Source: Rheinheimera riviphila | GTDB lineage: Bacteria > Pseudomonadota > Gammaproteobacteria > Enterobacterales > Alteromonadaceae | NCBI RefSeq assembly: GCF_004005945.1 | Contig: NZ_SACS01000008.1 | Location: 108,058-172,057 of the forward strand | Direction of reading: 5' to 3' | DNA: 64,000 bases | Part shown: positions 48,295-57,052 of the stretch, piece by piece | Position numbering within the stretch: the stretch's first letter is position 1 | Layout: each line of letters begins with the position of its first letter | The notes under the pieces: generated by a model | Databases searched by the model: none | What the model saw: only the letters and a program-made list of their open reading frames with translations | What the model was told of the DNA's origin: nothing | Program-made: the position numbers and the translations under genes

Positions 48295-49566
48295 TTACAG
48301 ACTGTAACTTGCCATCAACCAGACTTTTCGGGTATCTGCGCCAAAGCTATCTGCCTGATACTGCGCCAGTTTCAGCAGTAAATTCAGCTGCGGCTGAATA
48401 TCGTAAGCTGCGGTTAGATTAATTTCAGAGCCGAGTTTGAATGAGCTGCTATCACTATCGTAGCGATGAAAGCTGGTCGCGAGTTTGACGCCTTGCAGTG
48501 GGAACATCAGCTCCAGTGCATGATCGCGCACACCGCTATTTGGCGTGGTTAGAAATAAATCGGCGAACCCCTGGAAGGCGTGCAAAGTGGCAAAAGGCGT
48601 TTGAAAAGCGCTGTTACCATCACCGGCCAGTCGTTCTTGCGCTAGTTTCAGGGTGAAGTGTTGCCAGCTATAACTCAAATCCAGCCGGTGATAATGATGT
48701 TGGTACTGCATTGGTGCCTGATGCGCATCTTGTTGTCTTGCCAGCGCAATTTGCCATTTTAGTGGTTGGAAGACTGCCAATTGACCACTGTAATCCAGCC
48801 CCTGCGTCACACTGTCACGGGCAGATAAGGTATCAAAATCCAAATCATATCTAAAGATTGCCGTGGTGTTGGCCGGGTTTAGTTGCCACTGCACAGTGGC
48901 GAGCTGAAACCGGCCATGTAAATCGGCGGCAGCACTTGCGTTACAACAAGCATCAGGACCAAAGATCCGGTTGGCATTGTGCAAGCTAGCCAGATCTGCA
49001 CTAAAACTGCCACCATCGGCGGTGGTAAAGAGCTTTTGTTGCAGCCGCACCCCATCAAAGGTTTGTTCATTCTGACGCCAGCCGACACTGCCGATAAAAC
49101 GCTGATTCTGCAAATTCACCCGCTGCCGGCCGATGGTCAGCTGGCTGCTGGCAAAGGGACTGATCAGTAGAGCGGCCTGATTCAGATCGGTGGCGGTTGG
49201 ATCAGGCACCACGGCGTAACTACTGTTGCCATTGACGGTGCTGTTGTAGGTTTCACCGCCCAGGCTACTGACGTTATCAAGCTCCAATAATGCTTTGGTA
49301 TTTAACCAGCTGCCGGTGGTTAAGGTGAGGCGGCTGCGCAAAGTCGACGCCAGCGCATTTTTTAGCGGTGTACCATTGACGACTGGATCTTGATCAACCG
49401 TTTCCAGCCGGTAGCGGAAGTTTGCCTGTAGCGTACTTTTCGCCAGTGCCTGGCTGATTGTCGCCTGATCACCAGCCGTTTGCGTGGTGGTCACTGGTTT
49501 ATCCGCGGCCAGCGTAAGGCCACAGTATGGCAGGGTCGTCAGCAATAAAAGAGAGCAAGATTTCAT
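48295..49566 (-). CDS. Outer-membrane porin of the alginate-export type, 423 aa
   Basis: A signal peptide ends near residue 21 (LPYCGLTLAA). The rest is an all-beta barrel, with FRYRLETVDQDPVVNGTPLK, STLRSRLTLTTGSWLNTKAL, IGRQRVNLQNQRFIGSVGWR and a final aromatic strand (VWLMASYSL). These are features of the alginate-export porin family (AlgE-like), which in many genomes is not tied to alginate. The start is ATG 49566 after AGGAAAGGAA; a TTG one codon upstream is unlikely. It shares promoter and leader architecture with nasA, so an uptake role for nitrate or a related anion is inferred. Confidence 0.8.
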   Translation of the reverse strand: MKSCSLLLLTTLPYCGLTLAADKPVTTTQTAGDQATISQALAKSTLQANFRYRLETVDQDPVVNGTPLKNALASTLRSRLTLTTGSWLNTKALLELDNVSSLGGETYNSTVNGNSSYAVVPDPTATDLNQAALLISPFASSQLTIGRQRVNLQNQRFIGSVGWRQNEQTFDGVRLQQKLFTTADGGSFSADLASLHNANRIFGPDACCNASAAADLHGRFQLATVQWQLNPANTTAIFRYDLDFDTLSARDSVTQGLDYSGQLAVFQPLKWQIALARQQDAHQAPMQYQHHYHRLDLSYSWQHFTLKLAQERLAGDGNSAFQTPFATLHAFQGFADLFLTTPNSGVRDHALELMFPLQGVKLATSFHRYDSDSSSFKLGSEINLTAAYDIQPQLNLLLKLAQYQADSFGADTRKVWLMASYSL

Positions 49567-49668
49567 CAATAATTCCTTTCCTGATTGTGGCTGATATTTA
49601 TATAAAAATAAGTAAATTCAATTGGTTGAGTTTAATTCGCTCAAATCCACCACTAAAATCCGGGCCAT

Positions 49669-49725
49669 AAAAAAACGCCGGTTGCAGCAGCTTGTTGTCG
49701 CTGATGCAATCCCGGCGTCTTTGCC
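49669..49725 (-). promoter_or_regulatory. ANTAR-type antitermination leader of the porin-mog unit
   Basis: On the minus strand the hairpin GGC-AAAGAC-GCC (49714-49725) has a six-base loop with A at position 1 and G at position 4, the known ANTAR target pattern. Its 3' arm is part of the 5' arm of an intrinsic terminator: ACGCCGG (49712-49718) pairs with CCGGCGT (49675-49681), with TTGCA/TGCAA and CAGC/GCTG inside, then a T run. The two structures exclude each other. The porin start codon is about 100 bases further. The loop is identical to that before nasA. Confidence 0.8.
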
Positions 49726-49778
49726 TGTTCGGATGAAAGTTGAGGGTAAAAAAATGGGTGACCGTTATTGCTGTGATT

Positions 49779-49794
49779 TGCAGTAGTTATGCCA
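49779..49794 (-). promoter_or_regulatory. Sigma-54 promoter of the porin-mog unit
   Basis: The minus strand reads TGGCATAACTACTGCA, with GG and GC exactly ten bases apart as in -24/-12 promoters. Transcription would start near 49768, about 45 bases before the antitermination hairpin. NtrC dependence is inferred. Confidence 0.75.
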
Positions 49795-49969
49795 ATTATT
49801 AAAGCTGAGTATTTTCAGATAGTTAAAAAGTTTTCGTTGCGTAACAGTGGCCACAATTGAACCAGAACAGGGCAGTGCTGCTGAATTGTTGTGCAAATGA
49901 CTTGCATTCGTTCGCGGGCTTAAGCCGCAGCTATCACCAAAACTGGTTTTACTTTTTGTTGGGGCTGTC

Positions 49970-50008
49970 CTAGGTTGTATTGCTAGGTTGTAATTCTAGA
50001 TTGTAAAA
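49970..50008 (+). repeat. Three 13-bp direct repeats upstream of the NIT chemoreceptor
   Basis: CTAGGTTGTATTG, CTAGGTTGTAATT and CTAGATTGTAAAA follow one another without gaps. They end about 90 bases before the receptor start codon and may be regulator binding sites. The stretch 49800-49969 shows nothing else that I can support. Confidence 0.7.
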
Positions 50009-50096
50009 AATGCTGCACTGCCCGATCTCGGTCACGAGCCGCTGGCAACAATTTCGGCGTAGCAAGCCGGCACTCAGTTTTCAAAAGGAATGTAAG

Positions 50097-52097
50097 ATGC
50101 AAACGATGATCCGTAACTGGCCGATGCAGCGCAAGCTTTTGATATTACTTACATTGCCGTTAGTGTTTTTGTGCTGGTTTGTCGGTCAGCTGGTGTGGGC
50201 GCAATACACTGAACTGAAAATGGCCGCTGCGGTAGAGCAAAATGTCCAACAGAGTCTGGTACTGGCGGCGCTAGTCAATCGTTTGCAGGTTGAGCGTGGC
50301 AGCAGTGGCGTATTTTTGAGTAGCCAAGGCCAACGTTTTGCCGACAAAGTGCCAGCATCACGTCGTGACACAGATCAACATCTGCAACAGTTTAACGCGC
50401 AACAACTGCCTCAGCTGGCAGCCATGCAGCAACAGCTCACTGATTTAACCGCATTGCGCCGCGATATCGATAACTTCAGCATTAAAAGCACGGATTCTGC
50501 AGCGCGGTACACCGCTTTAATCACGGGCTTATTACAGGTCAGCCATCAGACAGAACAACAAGTGGCGCATCGTGAGATGGCGCGCCAGCTGGGGGTGATT
50601 AATCAGCTGATGGAAATGATCGAACGTGCTGGCCGCGAGCGTGCATTGCTGGGGTTGGTGTTTACCCAGCAGCAAGCCGATGCCGAATTATTTGCCAAAG
50701 TCAGTGCCAATCTTGGTGCATTTAATGCTTTTGCCGACAATGTGTTGCGCCAAAGTGCTAACGACATGAGTGATACAGCTTCCGACCAAATAGTCGCCGC
50801 AGAGCGGCACGCGATGATTAAAGATGTGTTAGCAACGTCAGCATCCAGTGAATTTAAACAGATGCAGCAACTGCTGTTTCAACATGGCGTCAATGTTAAA
50901 TTCAGCGCCGACAGCGCCCAGTGGTTTGATTTCGCCACGGCCCGGATCGCCCCTTTAGTGCAGTTACAAAATCAACTGTTGCAGCAGACGCAGCAAGATG
51001 CCAGCGCTCTGTATCAAGCAGATCTGCAGGCGATGATCTGGGAACTGCTGGCAAATTTTCTGCTGTTGATGGTGGTGTTCTGGATGGCTTGGATGGTGAT
51101 CCGTAATATTCAGCAGGCAATGGCCCGCATCGAACAAGCGATGGGGCGCCTGGCCGCACGAGATTTAACCTCCAGAGTGCAGTACCAAAGCCGTGATGAA
51201 TTTGGCTTAATTGCAACCGGTATTAATGCGGTGGCTGACGAATTACAGCAGGTGTTACAACAGATTGATTCGGCAGTACATGAGGTGGCAGCAGCGGCCG
51301 AACAAGCGTCGGCGGTCACGTTGCAAACCAGCCGCGGGGTGGCGCAGCAACAACAGGATACTGAGCTTGCGGCCACTGCCATGCATGAAATGAGTGCGAC
51401 GGTACGCGATGTGGCCAGCAGCACCGCCGAAGCGGCCAGCGAAACCAGTTCAGTGCAGCGGCATGCGGAAAAAGGCTTAAAAGAACTACAGCAAACCATT
51501 GTCTTGATAGGCAAATTATCGACCCAGGTGCAGGATACCAACAGCAAAATTTTGCAGGTCAAAACCCATAGTCAGGCGATTAATTCGGTGCTGGAAGTGA
51601 TCCGCGGTATTGCTGATCAAACCAATTTGCTGGCGCTGAATGCAGCGATTGAAGCAGCAAGAGCCGGCGAACAAGGCCGTGGTTTTGCGGTAGTGGCCGA
51701 TGAAGTGCGGCATTTGGCGCAGCGAACCCAACAATCCACCATTGATATCCGCAAGATGATAGAAGCGCTGCAACAAAGCACCGAACAAGCGTCGGGCGAG
51801 ATGCAACAAAGCCTGGTACAGGCCGAACAGGGCGCTACTAATATCAATGCCACCGGCCAGTTATTAGAAGCGGTGCTGGACGGCATTGTCACCATTCACG
51901 ATAAAACCACCCAGATCGCTTCTGCGGCGGAGGAGCAAACCACGGTCGCAGAAGAAATTAACCAGAATATTATCCGGATCAGCGATGTGTCGGTGCAAAC
52001 CAGCACCGGTGCTGAGCAAACGGCTTCGACCGCCCGTGAGTTGGCACGGCTCGCCGGTTCATTGCAGGATATGGTGGCCCGGTTTCGGTTGGCATAA
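50097..52097 (+). CDS. Methyl-accepting chemotaxis protein with nitrate/nitrite-sensing (NIT) domain, 666 aa
   Basis: A chemoreceptor whose sensor resembles the NIT domain. Membrane segments lie at about 13-32 and 320-340. The periplasmic all-helical sensor between them has [20 protein letters not shown] and [20 protein letters not shown], the two ERG/ERA-type helices of NIT domains. HAMP follows ([20 protein letters not shown]). The signalling tip is [20 protein letters not shown]. The start ATG 50097 ([14 protein letters not shown]) has AAAAGGA; the 29-residue longer frame is rejected. Its place inside the nitrate island suggests taxis to nitrate or nitrite. It converges with nasS. Confidence 0.88.
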   Translation: MQTMIRNWPMQRKLLILLTLPLVFLCWFVGQLVWAQYTELKMAAAVEQNVQQSLVLAALVNRLQVERGSSGVFLSSQGQRFADKVPASRRDTDQHLQQFNAQQLPQLAAMQQQLTDLTALRRDIDNFSIKSTDSAARYTALITGLLQVSHQTEQQVAHREMARQLGVINQLMEMIERAGRERALLGLVFTQQQADAELFAKVSANLGAFNAFADNVLRQSANDMSDTASDQIVAAERHAMIKDVLATSASSEFKQMQQLLFQHGVNVKFSADSAQWFDFATARIAPLVQLQNQLLQQTQQDASALYQADLQAMIWELLANFLLLMVVFWMAWMVIRNIQQAMARIEQAMGRLAARDLTSRVQYQSRDEFGLIATGINAVADELQQVLQQIDSAVHEVAAAAEQASAVTLQTSRGVAQQQQDTELAATAMHEMSATVRDVASSTAEAASETSSVQRHAEKGLKELQQTIVLIGKLSTQVQDTNSKILQVKTHSQAINSVLEVIRGIADQTNLLALNAAIEAARAGEQGRGFAVVADEVRHLAQRTQQSTIDIRKMIEALQQSTEQASGEMQQSLVQAEQGATNINATGQLLEAVLDGIVTIHDKTTQIASAAEEQTTVAEEINQNIIRISDVSVQTSTGAEQTASTARELARLAGSLQDMVARFRLA

Positions 52098-52122
52098 AAA
52101 GATTTCGGTGGGCGTAAGCAAA

Positions 52123-53187
52123 TCAGGGCAGGTAAACCTGTGCTAACAGCTGATCTGTGACGGGCTGGCTGAGTTGACCCAGTTGCAACATTTGCCGCGC
52201 CACCCAACGCGCATCGGCCAGCGATTGGCTTTGTTCAGTGCAAAACTGGATTGGGATCTGCGTGCTAAACAGGCTGGGGCGCTCTGGTGTTAACAAAGTT
52301 GCCAACAATGCGGCTGGTAAATCCAGATATTCAGCTTGCGCCAATAGCTGGCTGAGTCCGGGTTGATACTGCTGTTGAACCAGCCAGTGCGCGGCTTGTT
52401 GCAACGCACGTATTAATGCGGCGCAGGTATGGGGATGTTGCTGCTTAAATTGGGTGGTGATGCCAAATACTTTTTCGGCCGGGCCATATTGAGGCAAAAG
52501 TGCCGGTGCAGGAAGATTTGTCAAAGGTTGCGCCATCGACAACACAATCCGGCCATGGCCAGCAGCTTCTGCAAGGCTATTCCAGGGTTCACCGACACAA
52601 AAACCATCAATTACCCCTTGTTGCAGTGCCGCCGTTGCCATCGCTGGTGCGATGCCTATCACCTGAATGGCCGAAGGTGCAATGCCACAATGCTCCAGCC
52701 AGGCATGCAGCTGATAGTGATGGCAGGAATAAGGGTAAACGGTGGCGAAGGTTAAAGGCCGTTGGTTGGCTGCAACATAATTGTGCAGTGCTGCCGGTAC
52801 CTGACTGGTTGGCGTCTGTTGGTCAATGCCTAGTTGTGTTAACAACCGCGTCGACAAGGTGATGGCGTTGCCACCACGACTCAGCACCATCGCGCTGGTC
52901 ATCGCTACAGCTGGCGCACCTAAACCCAAGGTTGCTGCCAGCGGCATCGGTGCCAGCATTTGCGCACCATCAAGCAGGCCATAAGCCACTTTGTCGCGTA
53001 GCGTTGCCCATGACACCTCACGTTGCAGTTGCACCGACAAACCTTCGGCTTCAAACAAGCCTTGTTCCAGCGCGATGATCAGCGGCGCGCTATCAAGCAG
53101 CTGAATAAACCCAAGTTTTAGCTGGGGTTTTTCTAACCCGCCCTGTTTTGGTTGAGCAACCTGGCTGTTCTGGCTGGAGAAATTCAT
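52123..53187 (-). CDS. nasS: Cytoplasmic nitrate-binding regulator NasS (NrtA-like), 354 aa
   Basis: The protein is homologous to the periplasmic binding proteins NrtA/CmpA (LGFIQLLDSAPLIIALEQGL, DGAQMLAPMPLAATLG, GFCVGEPWNSLAEAAGHGR), yet has no signal peptide or lipobox. That is the defining trait of NasS, which holds NasT inactive until nitrate binds. The start ATG 53187 overlaps the nasT stop (ATGA) with GGGAG seven bases upstream inside nasT, so translation is coupled. A start at 53199 within nasT is less likely. No NrtB/NrtD transporter genes are adjacent, which also argues against a transport role. Confidence 0.88.
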   Translation of the reverse strand: MNFSSQNSQVAQPKQGGLEKPQLKLGFIQLLDSAPLIIALEQGLFEAEGLSVQLQREVSWATLRDKVAYGLLDGAQMLAPMPLAATLGLGAPAVAMTSAMVLSRGGNAITLSTRLLTQLGIDQQTPTSQVPAALHNYVAANQRPLTFATVYPYSCHHYQLHAWLEHCGIAPSAIQVIGIAPAMATAALQQGVIDGFCVGEPWNSLAEAAGHGRIVLSMAQPLTNLPAPALLPQYGPAEKVFGITTQFKQQHPHTCAALIRALQQAAHWLVQQQYQPGLSQLLAQAEYLDLPAALLATLLTPERPSLFSTQIPIQFCTEQSQSLADARWVARQMLQLGQLSQPVTDQLLAQVYLP

Positions 53188-53795
53188 TTGTGCTCCCATT
53201 TTTTCAGCAACTCGCGGGCGATATCGGCCATGGTGACTTGCCGGTCCATCGCCGCTTTACGCATGGCATTAAACGCCTGTGTTTCATTGCAGCTCTGATG
53301 TTTGATCAGCAGCCGTTTTGCCTGATCAATCAGTTGCTGCTCTAACAGTTGTTGTTGGCTCTGCTGCAGTTGTTGGCGCAGTTGCTGGAATTCTTCAAAG
53401 CGGGCGATGGCGACTTCGACGATCGGCCGCACCCGGCTGGCAGTCAGACCATCAACAATATAGGCGCTGACACCGGCCTGAATGGCCTGGCGGTAAACAT
53501 CAGGGTTTTGGTCATCATTGGCAAAAAATACAATAGGTTTAGGGTTATGTTGGCTGACCACTGTCATATGTTCCAGCGTGTCACGGTCCGGCGAGTCCAT
53601 ATCGATAATAATTAAATCGGGTTGAATGCGTTCGACGTGATAACCGAGCGATACCGTGCTCGCCAGCTGACAAATCACCTGATGGCCGCCCTGCTGCAGT
53701 GCACGTTCGACCATAGCCGCCCGTTCGGCCTGATTATCGACCAATAGAATGGATAACACGTTTTTAGAGATACCTTTCACCACATCTTTCACCAC
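53184..53795 (-). CDS. nasT: ANTAR-domain antiterminator NasT, 203 aa
   Basis: Residues about 12-125 form a response-regulator-like receiver (VLSILLVDNQAERAAMVERA, DLIIIDMDSPDRDTLEHM). The C-terminus is an ANTAR RNA-binding domain: a long coiled helix (FEEFQQLRQQLQQSQQQLLE), then IDQAKRLLIKHQSCNETQAF and ARELLKKWE. NasT binds two-hairpin RNA motifs and prevents termination in nitrate assimilation operons. The frame has no ATG near its start; GTG 53795 is the longest option and GTG codons downstream are possible. It is upstream of and coupled to nasS, and divergent from nasA. Confidence 0.92.
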   Translation of the reverse strand: MVKDVVKGISKNVLSILLVDNQAERAAMVERALQQGGHQVICQLASTVSLGYHVERIQPDLIIIDMDSPDRDTLEHMTVVSQHNPKPIVFFANDDQNPDVYRQAIQAGVSAYIVDGLTASRVRPIVEVAIARFEEFQQLRQQLQQSQQQLLEQQLIDQAKRLLIKHQSCNETQAFNAMRKAAMDRQVTMADIARELLKKWEHK

Positions 53796-53981
53796 AGGAG
53801 CATTGCTGCATCAGCGAACCGCAGACCTGACTCGTCACAAGGCAGAGCAATTCCTGTTCCAGCCTGTTGGCACTGCTGCAATCTGGTCTGTGAAGCGTTG
53901 CGGATATGGCGTTGCGGCCATTTTTTTTGGAGGGGGCGCTAAGCTGTAAGGTAACGAACAGCTGAGTTTTGCGATATTTCG

Positions 53982-53994
53982 GTGCAAGTTGCAC
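53982..53994. promoter_or_regulatory. Palindrome GTGCAAGTTGCAC in the nasT-nasA spacer
   Basis: A perfect 13-base palindrome about 75-90 bases upstream of the sigma-54 promoter, a distance usual for enhancer proteins. Its half-site order is opposite to the NtrC consensus, so the binding protein is uncertain. The rest of 53796-54068 shows nothing I can assign. Confidence 0.4.
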
Positions 53995-54068
53995 TCTTTC
54001 GCGGCAGAGGTGAATTACGGTTTCAAAGGTGAATTTGTTAAGTCTATGAATCAATGAATAAAAATCAT

Positions 54069-54084
54069 TGGCATCGCTTTTGCT
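54069..54084 (+). promoter_or_regulatory. Sigma-54 promoter of nasA-cobA
   Basis: TGGCATCGCTTTTGCT has GG and GC ten bases apart and matches the -24/-12 consensus at nearly all conserved positions. Transcription would start near 54095, leaving a leader of about 160 bases before nasA. Confidence 0.8.
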
Positions 54085-54095
54085 GTGTTTTAATT

Positions 54096-54210
54096 AGTAG
54101 ATAGCTTTATTTAGCAGATAGTTTTATCTAGTAGCCAATGAAATACGCAGAGCAAAGACGCTCACCCTGGTGTCACTTGAAAAAGTGCCGCTGCGGTGGG
54201 CGTTTTTTTT
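54096..54210 (+). promoter_or_regulatory. ANTAR-type antitermination leader of nasA
   Basis: The hairpin GAGC-AAAGAC-GCTC (54150-54163) has the hexanucleotide loop with A1 and G4. Its 3' arm overlaps the 5' arm of a terminator: ACGCTCACC (54158-54166) pairs with GGTGGGCGT (54195-54203), enclosing CACTT-GAAA-AAGTG, and eight T end the element at 54210. A weaker first hairpin may be AGTAG-ATAGCT-TTATT at 54096-54111, also with A1 and G4 in a six-base loop but with two G-T pairs. NasT binding would favour the small hairpins and allow read-through into nasA at 54257. Confidence 0.8.
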
Positions 54211-54256
54211 ATGGGGCTTTATGTCAGGGAATAGCTCAGGAAACAGGTCAGGAATC

Positions 54257-57052
54257 ATGGCAAACTCAACTTGTCCTTATTGTGGTGTTGGCTGTGGCGT
54301 GCAGGTGCGGCTTTCTGGTGCTGGCACTGCGACAGCTGCGAGCGCTGATGCGGTGCTGAGCGGCGATCCAACACATCCGGCTAATTTTGGCAGATTATGC
54401 GTCAAAGGCAGTGCGCTGGGTTCGACTTTACATAGCAACAACCGGCTGCTCCAACCCAATGTTCATGGGCAGAACTGCGACTGGCCAACCACTATCCAAA
54501 GTATTGCTGCATCCCTGACTAAAACCATTGCCGAGCACGGACCTGGCTCAGTAGCAATGTATTTATCCGGCCAACTGCTGACCGAAGATTATTATGTCGC
54601 CAATAAGCTGATGAAAGGTTTTATCGGCAGCAGCCATGTTGATACTAATTCCAGGCTTTGTATGGCATCAACCGTGGCTGGCCATAAACGCGCTTTTGGT
54701 GCCGATGTGGTGCCCGGCTGTTATGAAGATTTGGAGCTGGCGAATTTACTAGTGCTGGTCGGCGCCAATATGGCGTGGAACCACCCGGTGTTATGGCAGC
54801 GGATTGAAGCGGCACGGGAGCGCAACCCGGCGCTGAAAATCGTGGTGATTGACCCCAGAATCACCGCCACCGCGGCAGCCGCTGATTTGCATCTGCAGCT
54901 TAAACCGGGCACTGATACGGTGTTGTTTCATGGTTTGCTGGCGCAGTTGATCAGGGCGCAGCAGCTTGATAGCGAATTTATTCGGCAACATTGTCAGGGT
55001 TTTGCCGACCTGGCCGCCGATTTAGCCAAGCAACAATTAACGCTATCTGCGATCGCTGCCGGTTGTGACTTGCCGTTGTCGAGTGTGACCCAGTTTTATC
55101 AATGGTTTGGCCAAGAGCACAACACTGTCACCTTGTTCTCGCAAGGGGTCAATCAAGCGACTGACGGTACTGATAAAGTAAACGCGATTTTGAATTGCCA
55201 CCTCGCCACCGGCCGCATCGGTAAACCAGGCGCCTCGCCATTTTCGCTGACCGGTCAGCCAAATGCGATGGGCGGGCGAGAAGTCGGCGGCCTTGCCAAT
55301 CAGCTGGCGGCGCATATTGATTTTACTGATCCCGCGAAAATTGCGCTGGTGCAGCAGTTCTGGCAAGCGCCGAATATCGCAACCAAAGCCGGTTACAAAG
55401 CGGTGGAGTTATTTGAAGCGGTGGCGCGGGGCGAGATTAAAGCCATTTGGATCATGGCGACCAATCCGCTGGTGAGTATGCCGGACGCCGATGCGGTGAA
55501 GGCGGCGCTGGCAGCTTGTCCGTTGGTGATAGTTTCGGACATTTATCAGCACACCGATACGCTGGATATCGCCCATATCAAATTACCGGCGCTTGGTTGG
55601 AGTGAAAAAGACGGCACTGTCACCAATTCCGAACGACGGATTTCGCGCCAACAAGCCTTTCAACCAGCACCGGGGCAGGCCAAAGCCGATTGGCAAATTA
55701 TCTGTGAAGTGGCGGCCGCTATGGGTTTTGCCGGGCAATTTACATTTGCCAATGCGGCTGAAATTTTTGCCGAACATGCGGCCTTGTCAGCTTTTCACAA
55801 TGACGGCAACCGTGCTTTTGATTTATCCGGGCTTAGTACACTTAGCGCTGCGCAATATCAAAATCTTGCGCCCACGCAGTGGCCGGTCAACGCCGAAAAT
55901 CCGGCAGGGCGGCAGCGGTTGTTTGCGGATGGCCGATTTTATACGCCAAATGGCCGGGCTAATTTTATTGCCATTGATGTGCGGGCTTTGCTGCAGGAAA
56001 AAGCAACGATCGACAGCAACAAACCCTGGTTATTAAACAGCGGTCGCATTCGTGATCAATGGCATAGCATGACCCGCACCGGCGCGGTCCCGGCGTTAAT
56101 GCAACATCGTAGTGAGCCTTTTGTGGTGATGCATCCGGCTGATGCTGCTGCCGAAGGCTTGCGTGATGGTCAACTGGTGCAACTAACAAATTTATTGGGT
56201 GCGATGCGGGCGCGGCTGGAAATCAGTGAGGCGCAGCGCCGGGGTGAGCTATTTGTGCCGATGCATTGGACGGCGCAGTTTAGTCAGCAAGCGCGCTGTG
56301 ATGTGCTGTTTGCGGCGAATGTTGACCCGGTGTCGGGCCAGCCAGCGCTGAAATTAAGCCAGGTGACGCTGGAAGCGGTGCCAGCAGGATTGGCGCTGTG
56401 GTTGTTTTGTCCGCAAATTTTAAGCCCGCAGCAGCTGGCGTTATTGCCGCTGGCCTATTGGGCACGCGTACCGCTGAACCATTGTCAGGTGTATCGGATG
56501 GTGCTGCCGTTGCAACATAAAGCTGACCTTTTTCAACTTCGAGCTGAGCTGTTGCAGTGGTTAGCGCAACTGCCATGTTCAACAACGGCAGCCGCAACTG
56601 CAACAGTTGAAAGTACAGACGAGCGCGCCTTTGATTATCGCGCGGCGGCGCTTAGCGACAATCAGCTGCAGTGGCTGCTGCTTTGTGGTGCCGACGGCAT
56701 CGCGCCGGATGAAGCCTGGCTGGATAGTTGTTTTGCCGGGGCGCTTACTGTCGAAACGAGAGCTGTCGAGCGGCGCAGGCAATTACTGCAAGGTCGCCCA
56801 GCAGAAGCTTCGACCGCCAGCGGTGCGCTGATATGTAGCTGTTTTCAGGTACGTAGTAGCAGTATCGAACAAGCAATTATTGCCGGTGCACAGTGCACTA
56901 AAAGTCTCGGTGAACAGCTACGCTGCGGCACCAATTGTGGCTCTTGCTTGCCGGAGATCCGTGCGCTCCTTGCAAAAACTGGGGCAAAAACCGCGGCAAA
57001 AACCGTTGCAGCAACCGGGACAACACCCATTCAAATTTCTGAGGTGGCTTGA
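54257..57052 (+). CDS. nasA: Assimilatory nitrate reductase catalytic subunit with C-terminal BFD-type domain, 931 aa
   Basis: Reduces nitrate to nitrite in the cytoplasm. The N-terminal [4Fe-4S] motif is CPYCGVGCGVQV (C6, C9, C13; the fourth is in GRLCVKG). The bis-MGD core follows with YLSGQLLTEDYYVANKL, NPLVSMPDADAVKAAL and KLPALGWSEKDGTVTNSERR. The cofactor-binding C-terminal domain has SGRIRDQWHSMTRTG and FVPMHWT. A further BFD-type [2Fe-2S] domain lies at about 860-905 (CSCFQV, then CGTNCGSC), as in Klebsiella-type NasA. The start is ATG 54257 with TCAGGA; the longer frame begins inside the leader terminator and is impossible as a translated form. The cobA gene overlaps its stop by one base. 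Confidence 0.95.
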   Translation: MANSTCPYCGVGCGVQVRLSGAGTATAASADAVLSGDPTHPANFGRLCVKGSALGSTLHSNNRLLQPNVHGQNCDWPTTIQSIAASLTKTIAEHGPGSVAMYLSGQLLTEDYYVANKLMKGFIGSSHVDTNSRLCMASTVAGHKRAFGADVVPGCYEDLELANLLVLVGANMAWNHPVLWQRIEAARERNPALKIVVIDPRITATAAAADLHLQLKPGTDTVLFHGLLAQLIRAQQLDSEFIRQHCQGFADLAADLAKQQLTLSAIAAGCDLPLSSVTQFYQWFGQEHNTVTLFSQGVNQATDGTDKVNAILNCHLATGRIGKPGASPFSLTGQPNAMGGREVGGLANQLAAHIDFTDPAKIALVQQFWQAPNIATKAGYKAVELFEAVARGEIKAIWIMATNPLVSMPDADAVKAALAACPLVIVSDIYQHTDTLDIAHIKLPALGWSEKDGTVTNSERRISRQQAFQPAPGQAKADWQIICEVAAAMGFAGQFTFANAAEIFAEHAALSAFHNDGNRAFDLSGLSTLSAAQYQNLAPTQWPVNAENPAGRQRLFADGRFYTPNGRANFIAIDVRALLQEKATIDSNKPWLLNSGRIRDQWHSMTRTGAVPALMQHRSEPFVVMHPADAAAEGLRDGQLVQLTNLLGAMRARLEISEAQRRGELFVPMHWTAQFSQQARCDVLFAANVDPVSGQPALKLSQVTLEAVPAGLALWLFCPQILSPQQLALLPLAYWARVPLNHCQVYRMVLPLQHKADLFQLRAELLQWLAQLPCSTTAAATATVESTDERAFDYRAAALSDNQLQWLLLCGADGIAPDEAWLDSCFAGALTVETRAVERRRQLLQGRPAEASTASGALICSCFQVRSSSIEQAIIAGAQCTKSLGEQLRCGTNCGSCLPEIRALLAKTGAKTAAKTVAATGTTPIQISEVA

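Noticed and set aside
52123..53187. Nitrate ABC transporter substrate-binding protein
   Set aside because: There is no signal peptide or lipobox and no permease or ATPase gene nearby; coupling to nasT fits NasS.
53982..53994. NtrC binding site
   Set aside because: The palindrome has the halves in reverse order (GTGC...GCAC) to the NtrC consensus. It is kept only as an unassigned palindrome.
54170..54256. Longer nasA start at GTG 54170
   Set aside because: It lies inside the leader terminator hairpin and has no binding site. ATG 54257 has TCAGGA and starts right before the iron-sulfur motif.
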